A stretch of DNA of 15,417 bases from Funneliformis mosseae (taxonomy: Eukaryota > Glomeromycota > Glomeromycetes > Glomerales > Glomeraceae): positions 1 to 15,417 of the forward strand of contig CAJVPP010002290.1 of NCBI GenBank assembly GCA_910592005.1. The letters run 5' to 3'. A program made the position numbers and the translations under genes. Each line of letters begins with the position of its first letter. Positions within the stretch are counted from its first letter, which is position 1. This document shows positions 9,490 through 15,417 of this stretch, in pieces. The notes under the pieces are model-generated. The model was not told where the DNA came from and made no database searches. It worked only from the letters and a program-made list of their open reading frames with translations.

Positions 9490-9721
9490 TAAGGTTGCTT
9501 GTTTAAACTTATTTTAAATTTAACAAAATATCTAAACTATAATTTTACTAAATTTTTACTAAAGTTTTGATATAGTTTCACATTTTTATAAGCTTTGATA
9601 TAGTTTTATCTTTTCTAGAATTTTGTAGATTTTTTAATAAGATTTAATATAATTTCACTAAATTTTACCTTTTTTCATTTAAATGACTTGCAAAACCTCT
9701 AAATTTCATCTAGTAACCTTA
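9490..9721. mobile_element. hAT-like MITE with perfect 8-bp target duplication
   Basis: This is a 232-bp AT-rich non-coding element. It begins TAAGGTTGCT and ends AGTAACCTTA (inverted ends matching 9 of 10) and is flanked on both sides by the identical octamer ATTGTGAT (9482-9489 and 9722-9729). Eight-base duplications are the signature of hAT-superfamily transposases, so this is best read as a non-autonomous hAT derivative moved in trans. A related, older copy lies at 9057-9209. The autonomous partner is not in the window. Confidence 0.75.
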
Positions 9722-9729
9722 ATTGTGAT

Positions 9730-11033
9730 AAATACTTTATACTACATTTTTATATTAAATACTATTTTCTAAAATAGCAACTAAATATAAAATTAATTTT
9801 AAATTAAATGATTTTTAAAATTAATCATTAATTTATTTTTTAGTTAAATTTATCAGTTTAATGATTATTTTATTTGATAAAACTTAAATCATTTTTTATT
9901 TTACAAGAAACAATTATTTTATTAAATAAAAAAAATACTTATATAAAATAAATAAATGCTTAAATAATAAAGTTAAATTGATAATTTTGATTATTTAAAT
10001 TAAAAATTTAATTAAAAATAAAATTGCTAAATTTTAACAAGATGTTAAAATAATATAGTTATTTAATCAAAAGTATTTAATATATCATTTTTATTAATAT
10101 TTATTAAACTTAAATCATCAATAGTTTTATTATTATAACTAAAATACATTTTATTTAAAGTTAAATTCAAATAATTTTGAATATCTGAAATTAAGATTCC
10201 AATTTCTTAAATTTTATAATATTTATATTTATTTATTTTTATTTATTTTATTTTTTAGATTAATTTTAAAAAAGTGAGTTTTATTAAACTATATATATTT
10301 TTAACTTTTATAATAATAAAAAATAAATAAAAAAACTTCTACTTTTATAAATTACCTGCGTAATTATTTATTTTATATTTGAGAGGTAAATTTTAAAATA
10401 AAATTACTTAATTTTTTTATAGATATATTTTAATTTAATTATAGAAATAAAATATCATTAATTTTTTATTATAATAAAGTAATCAAAAACTAATAAAAAA
10501 CAATAAAAAAAAAGAAAAATATATTAATAAAAATAAATTGCTTATGTATTAACACTAAAAAAAAAATTTATTATATTTGATTTAAAACAATTTAAAAATG
10601 ATTTAAAATGATTTATTATCAATCCTAATTTAATTAGATATGATTTTAGATCAGAATATTATGTCTGTTTGTTCAAATAACTCTTCTTTTAATCAGTTTA
10701 ATTAAAATGATTTTAATAGAATTTGCTAGAAATACACCTGCTTTACTAAAAAAAATTGTTAACTGAACTAAATATATTTTTTATAAAGCCTATTACTATA
10801 AATAAAAAATATGTGAATTTTCAAATCAAACAAAGAATGTGATAATTGAACCCAAAATTACTAAATAACTGCTACTTCAATATTATAAGAGCTTTACATT
10901 AGATAATAAAAATAATTAAAGACTTAAAATCCTTTTATAGCTGAATACAATAATTAAAAGATTTATATAAGCAGAATTAAAAAATTGCTTATGAACCATC
11001 AATCCATTTCATCAATGAGTTTACAAACCCTTA
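9730..11033. other. Extremely AT-rich gene desert
   Basis: Long runs made almost only of A and T (for example 9780-10600), with stop codons in every frame and no motif-bearing protein. The composition is more extreme than that of the intergenic DNA around the genes. No repeat boundary could be fixed. Confidence 0.6.
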
Positions 11034-11363
11034 TTGTATAATAATTGTTTGAGATTTATAAAATCAATTTTATGCTTTTTTTATAACCAATCTAGAAACC
11101 AATCCTTAAAGTTTCCTTCATCAACGTCATGGGTATTCATTGGATTATCAATTACTTTTCTTTTCTTATCTATTTCTTTTGCTACTAATCTTAAAGATTT
11201 AAGATTTTTGCCTTAAAAAGAAGATATAAAAACTATTAGAGGAACCTTCAGTTTATACACCATTCAGTACAAGTGGCTAATGCACCTAACAAAAAATGAA
11301 AGAAAAAGACTTCTACAAGCAACTAATGCCAGAAGTCAGGAAGCGCAGACAACAAGAACTTGA
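11034..11363 (+). pseudogene. Unassigned open-frame remnant inside the right arm
   Basis: One plus-strand frame is open from about 11034 to TGA 11361-11363, broken only by TAA 11214-11216. Its first part is hydrophobic (WVFIGLSITFLFLSISF); the last part is polar and coding-like, with LTKNERKRLLQATNARSQEA. The block LLQATNARSQEA resembles LKEATHTRSYQA in the left remnant, and both remnants point outward toward their arm. A second small frame here (11296-11391, 31 codons, GC-rich) overlaps in another register and is probably a shadow. No protein family is recognised. Confidence 0.3.
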
Positions 11364-11519
11364 GCAACTGCTGTACTCGCAGGGCTCGTAAATTAGAGGC
11401 ATGTTACATCCAATATAATTCCGCCCGAATCATCATAATTTCGCTCGTAGATTGTTTTCGATATTTCAGTTAGTCCCTTGTAGATCTAATTATTTTTTTT
11501 TTTTAAAAATATGAGTTTT

Positions 11520-11776
11520 AAACAACTCAACATACCACGGTCGCCCTTCTTGTACTTGCATATATACACCTTAAAAACCTTCCTGTATTCCTTCGCGATA
11601 TTTCGTTTTCGCCGTTTAACATAATTTATAAACATTTATTTTTCAAATTCTGATTTCTTATTATTTTATTTTTATATTTTGTATTTACGCCGTTTTAATT
11701 TATTTGACATTGCGAACGCCGACATTGAGGTAACACTGATTAATTGATATTATTAAATAAATTTTAACGTCACAAT
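11520..11776. repeat. Right arm of a large inverted repeat
   Basis: Reverse-complement partner of 1890-2176. The outer 63 bp (11714-11776, ending CGTCACAAT) differ from the left arm at only two positions, both at CpG sites in the left arm that read TG/CA here. Inner matches include CCTTCGCGATAT and GCCCTTCTT followed by TTGCATA. The right arm is about 30 bp shorter because of indels. The DNA immediately outside (ACAAAATTG) does not repeat the sequence outside the left arm. Confidence 0.8.
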
Positions 11777-11971
11777 ACAAAATTGTTTATAAATACAAAT
11801 TGTAAAATTGTAAATTGTAAACGATATGAAAATTCACTTTTTTGAAAATTTAGAACACAACTACAATCAGAAACTTTGAACTTCTTGCATTATAACAATT
11901 TCATTTAATCATTTATAAGAGAAAAGATTTGTGTAAGGAAAAATAAACATTGTTAAAAATAAAATAATCCT

Positions 11972-13684
11972 TCAAGGATTATTGCACATCTTATTAAAAT
12001 CGCATCCAATCTTATCACCAAGAATCTCTTTAAATTTGTTCCATTCGCAATATTCACTTTCACAACCCGGAATTACAAACGGTTTAAAATTGAGCAACAC
12101 ACGTATCAACACGTTATCATCGGAACACGTATAAATTTCGAAATAAAGCGTAGAAGACCAATACAAAAGTTTATATTCCGTATATTTGACATTTTTAATT
12201 TGTTCATAGGTTAAATCTGCTGTGAGAGGAAATTCGTTTTTAAATACTCCCTATAATTAATAAATATATATTATTTATTTATGTCAAATAAATTAAAACA
12301 AACTGTTAAAAAAAAAAAAAATTTACACACCAATGTAGTAAGTATCAAATCCATGCTATAACTTTGAGCATTTTTTATATCAGCTATCATACTAGAATTA
12401 CCATTTAAATAATTCTCAACTCCATTTACAAGCTGAGTAAGATAACTACAACCCATTCGTGTATTCAAAGGATGACCATATGAATTTTGATAATAAAATA
12501 ATAAATCGTAATAATATTGTATTAATACAAGTTCTTTGGGGCTCAACAATGAACACCACGCATCGGTTCGATTAAAAACGGTGAGCCAAAATTGGCAATT
12601 GTCAAAGAGTTGTGGTACTAGACGTGGTTCAAGAGGTGGGCTAATATGGTATGTTTCGGAAAGTCGGTTGGCAATTTTTGTTAGCGTCTTGTTACCATAG
12701 GCGTAAACTTGTTCGTTAAGTAATTTATTATTAGAAGCAACAGTCTCGTTCCAAAGTTTACAGGAGGCATATATCATACATGTATTATCTTTTCCCTATA
12801 AAAGAAATATAAAAGGTGTATGTAGTATTTGCTAAAGGATGATTGATAAATGGCGCAGTAATTTTATTTTTTACCGTTGGTACAGTCAGATAGTAAATAG
12901 GTTGACTTTTACAAGTATCTAAAGGCCCCTTGCCATTAAATAAACCTTGAGAAAAAGACATTATCGACGCACCGTTTCTTAAGAAGAATAATATGAATAA
13001 ATCATCAAAAATGAAATGGTTGTAAAATCTACTGTGACAAAACTAATAAATTGTACCTTGAAAATTGAGTACTTTGAAATTTTATAACTTCGGGATCATA
13101 TTCAACTCCATCCCAAAATTTTTCATATCTTTTGCGGGATTGTAATCCATCAAAATAAGGTTCGATTTCCCCTCGTTTGATCAATTGAAAATTTTTATTC
13201 ATGGGGAAAGGATTTTTATACTAAAAAAGATAATAATTGTCCTAGTTAATCACGACAAGATTTATTGAATTCTTCGTAATTAATCAAGTAATTTTTTTTT
13301 TACCCATTTCTTTGCAACATCAACATTGGCAAATATTTTTTCCAATTCGCCAAAAGCTCTAATATTATCTGGACCTGGATATCTTGATCCTGGTCAAATT
13401 TAAAAAGATTATTTTTGCGTCAAATCTATATATACATTACATTGTACGAAGTAGTAATTACCGTGTCTAGAAACCAAATATAATTGTTTTAAGTCGCATT
13501 TGTCAGGATAACTTATGGGTTCAATGTCAAGAGCAAAGGCAGTTTGTGGTGGTTCGAGGTAAAAAAAATGGTTGTCGAGAAGAAATTCTCTAGAATACTC
13601 GTACGTTTTGCATAGCGTCGGATTATTTGATACAAATAAATTGATGATAAATACTGAATATAAAATGCGGTATGGAAACTGCAT
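11972..13684 (-). CDS. Secreted MINPP-family histidine phosphatase with altered proton-donor motif
   Basis: Predicted 439-residue protein of the multiple inositol polyphosphate phosphatase (phytase-like) family, which removes phosphates from inositol polyphosphates. Exons in coding order: 13684-13462, 13389-13304, 13220-13057, 12977-12875, 12795-12331 and 12250-11972; five GT-AG introns of 72-83 bp keep frame. The hydrophobic N-terminus (residues 1-25) is a likely signal peptide, and NET, NKT, NRT and NSS sequons fit a secretory glycoprotein. The nucleophile motif RHGSRYP (73-79, His74) is split by intron 1. Further family blocks are FQSTQFSRNGASIMSFSQGL, WCSLLSPKEL followed by YYYDLLFYY, and the C-terminal PGCESEYCEW. 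Where the family has HAE or HDE before LxxLG, this protein reads QSY (336-338), so the usual proton donor is absent while the frame is intact. No ER-retention tail is seen. It may be a pseudoenzyme, have altered activity, or be an early decaying copy. Confidence 0.88.
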
Positions 13685-14728
13685 CTTTTTTTTAAAAAAT
13701 AAAAATTCAATTTTATTTTTTGAAGTTAAAAAAGAGGAAATAAGGGTCTTTTTAAATTAATTTCACTATCGAATTTCCATTAATTGAACCATCATGTTTA
13801 GTAATTAAATTTTTTTTATGACCGGTTTCAGAACGGGGCATGCAATAAAACCTACTACAACATTATAATTATTTATTTATTTTGAAATATATAATAATAG
13901 ATTGAAGATTATTCGACAAAAAAATTTTTTTGATAATGGCAATAATTTTGAAGATGCATTTCACATTGTTTGTTTTTAACAATAAATTGTTTTATGCTTA
14001 AAATGGGATGTACCACGTTGACGATATTACTATTCTGAGACAGCTCAATAAAATATCATCTGTGGGTTAATGTTGGAGTATTCATTTTTGGTTTTTGCTT
14101 CTAAATTCCCGTTTTACCATTCTCAGAAATAATTTTAAGCCGTTGTCTTAGGTTTCACAAAATTCAGAAAAAAAGATTATATTCAATATTTTACTTACAG
14201 TACTTATTACTAACTCTAACCAAAGAATGAGAAGGTAGTGATTTTAATGCATATTTTATTTTGAATTTTTTGCTTTTTTTAATCTTTCGGGTGAAAAATG
14301 AGGAATTAACAATAGAGTGTTCCATGATTTAAAAATTCTTGGAAAAAAAAAAAAATTTATAACTTTGTCGAAACGAAAATGATTATCCTTTCTCCCTTTC
14401 TCCCTTTCTCTTCAGGTAGGTAGCCAATAGCTTATTTCACGCCTTTACTATAAATGTAATCTTATTGAAAAGCCCCTATAGTTGGTGTCAACAAAATATA
14501 TTTTGATTTTCAATAAAACGAAATTAAATCAGCTTAACCTTTTTTAGTAAACTATATTCTAATAAGGACATACCAAAAAAAAAAATAATTTACTTTACAC
14601 AACACCACATGATGATAAATGTTCGAGAACAGCTGTGGCAATTTTGAAAAATGGAAAATGACATAACTAGTTTCGTTAGACCCTTTTCAGTTGACTCAAC
14701 CGTCGAATTCATTGACTAAGTGTCCCTG
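13685..14728. other. Intergenic region upstream of the phosphatase
   Basis: No supportable gene on either strand. The minus-strand promoter of the phosphatase should lie at about 13690-13900, but no distinct box stands out. A short CT-rich tandem repeat is at 14387-14410. Confidence 0.45.
14387..14410. repeat. CCCTTTCT microsatellite, about 3 copies
   Basis: CCTTTCT-CCCTTTCT-CCCTTTCT-C, an 8-bp pyrimidine-rich tandem repeat with almost three full units. It is a simple sequence repeat with no assigned role. Confidence 0.7.
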
Positions 14729-15117
14729 TGTATATACCGGTATATACCCTCCCCGGTTTTTTGGTAAAATTTGGTAAAATACCCGGGTGTTAAGCTAATT
14801 TTTTTTAAAAAATCGAAATTTTTATTATTTATAAGTAACATTAATAACATCTGTATTAATTAAACGGCGTATTAATATGTATTATTTAGATCGCACACAC
14901 AATTTCAACGTCTTTTGAAGTAATTCTCGGGTGTTTATTAATTTATTTCCTTTAGTCGTCAATTTTTTTTAAAAAAATTCTCGTTACGCAAAGTCACGCG
15001 CTCGTTTATTTCTATCACCCGACGATCACTCTTAACAAATACTCCCAGATTAAAATACCCGGATACTTTACAAAATAAGTAACAAATTTGTAAAATACGT
15101 GTTCTACGGTATATACA
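14729..15117. repeat. Inverted-repeat structure, possible MITE
   Basis: TGTATATACC (14729-14738) and GGTATATACA (15108-15117) are perfect inverted ends. Inside them, GTAAAATACCCGGGT (about 14774-14788) has a diverged inverted counterpart, ACCCGGATACTTTAC, at about 15057-15071. The middle is AT-rich without coding content. No target duplication is evident, and the right end coincides with the end of the Tc1-like element, so the boundary is uncertain. Confidence 0.35.
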
Positions 15118-15417
15118 GTGGTACCGGAAATTTATTTGGAAATTTTTAAATGACAACTTCTCAAAAACTAATAATTCGTTTATTATAAAATTTTTTTTTA
15201 ATTAAAAGTACAATAGTAGAAAAATATAAAAATAAAATTTTAATAGTTTATTCTTTCCCCTTGAAGTCTAATTATTTCATTACATATTGCTGGCATCGAT
15301 TCAATTAATTTTTTTAAAACGAAATCCGGAATTCGTTCCCATTCCTCAACCATTAACCTTTCCAAATCCTCCAAATTTTGTGGTCTTCTCTTCTCAACGT
15401 TTCTCTTAAGAAGTCCC
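15116..15417 (-). mobile_element. Tc1/mariner-like transposon, terminal part
   Basis: The terminus starts at 15116 with CAGTGGTACCGGAAAT, preceded by TA (15114-15115). This is the usual Tc1 arrangement of a TA target followed by CAGTG. An AT-rich terminal segment follows, then the end of a transposase gene on the minus strand. The rest of the element and the other terminal repeat lie beyond the window, so completeness cannot be judged. Confidence 0.8.
15240..15416 (-). CDS. Tc1-like transposase, C-terminal fragment (partial)
   Basis: The last 58 codons of a minus-strand frame that runs off the window edge, ending at TAA 15240-15242. The tail contains EEWERIP, then KKLIESMPAICNEIIRLQG and a terminal aromatic residue. 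This is the conserved end of Tc1-type DDE transposases (W..IP......L..SMP......I...G). These enzymes cut and paste the element at TA dinucleotides; the catalytic DDE residues lie outside the window. No stop or frameshift is seen in the visible part. The stop lies about 125 bp inside the transposon terminus, a normal spacing. Confidence 0.85.
   Translation of the reverse strand, partial: GLLKRNVEKRRPQNLEDLERLMVEEWERIPDFVLKKLIESMPAICNEIIRLQGERINY

Noticed and set aside
11296..11391. 31-codon GC-rich plus-strand frame (MKEKDFYKQLMPEVRKRR...)
   Set aside because: It overlaps the 11217-11363 frame, which shows similarity to the left remnant, so it is probably a shadow register.
1890..11776. DIRS, Maverick/Polinton or other named large element bounded by the inverted arms
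   Set aside because: No reverse transcriptase, polymerase B, integrase or tyrosine recombinase motif was found in any frame between the arms.
13513..13760. Plus- and minus-strand frames overlapping exon 1 of the phosphatase
   Set aside because: They are shadows of the MINPP exon 1, which carries the signal peptide and RHG motif.

Overview
The window looks like nuclear DNA of an AT-rich filamentous fungus, most likely an arbuscular mycorrhizal species close to Rhizophagus (Glomeromycotina). The reasons are very low GC with frequent A/T homopolymers, genes cut by many short GT-AG introns (64-83 bp here), a fungal TKL-type kinase with an HRDLHPGN loop, a decayed Crinkler-type effector gene and a Tc1-like transposon. 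This assignment is inferred from gene style; no species marker is present.

Layout. Positions 60-1140 (minus) hold a heavily frameshifted Crinkler-like pseudogene that still shows an N-terminal Crinkler-type domain and a PD-(D/E)XK-nuclease-like segment. Two diverged arms in opposite orientation (1890-2176 and 11520-11776; the outer 63 bp match at 61 positions) bracket about 9.3 kb. Each arm has a degraded open frame just inside it, with related short peptide stretches. Between the arms lie one intact six-exon protein kinase gene (4812-6112, plus), a possible 46-residue secreted peptide (7292-7432, plus), several palindromes, and an extremely AT-rich gene-poor stretch (about 7.8-11.0 kb). That stretch carries two copies of a small inverted-repeat element, one with a perfect 8-bp target duplication typical of hAT elements.

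Beyond the right arm is a well-preserved six-exon secreted histidine phosphatase of the multiple inositol polyphosphate phosphatase (MINPP) family (11972-13684, minus). Its nucleophile motif RHGSRYP is intact, but its proton-donor motif (normally HAE or HDE) reads QSY. The window ends in a small inverted-repeat structure that abuts the terminus of a Tc1-like element, whose transposase C-terminus (15240-15416, minus) runs off the edge.

The genes do not form a pathway; this is a repeat-rich eukaryotic locus with two real spliced genes. The observations most worth following are the apparently non-canonical MINPP active site, the Crinkler remnant and the inverted pair of repeats around the kinase. 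All splice sites and protein assignments were made by eye, without database searches.
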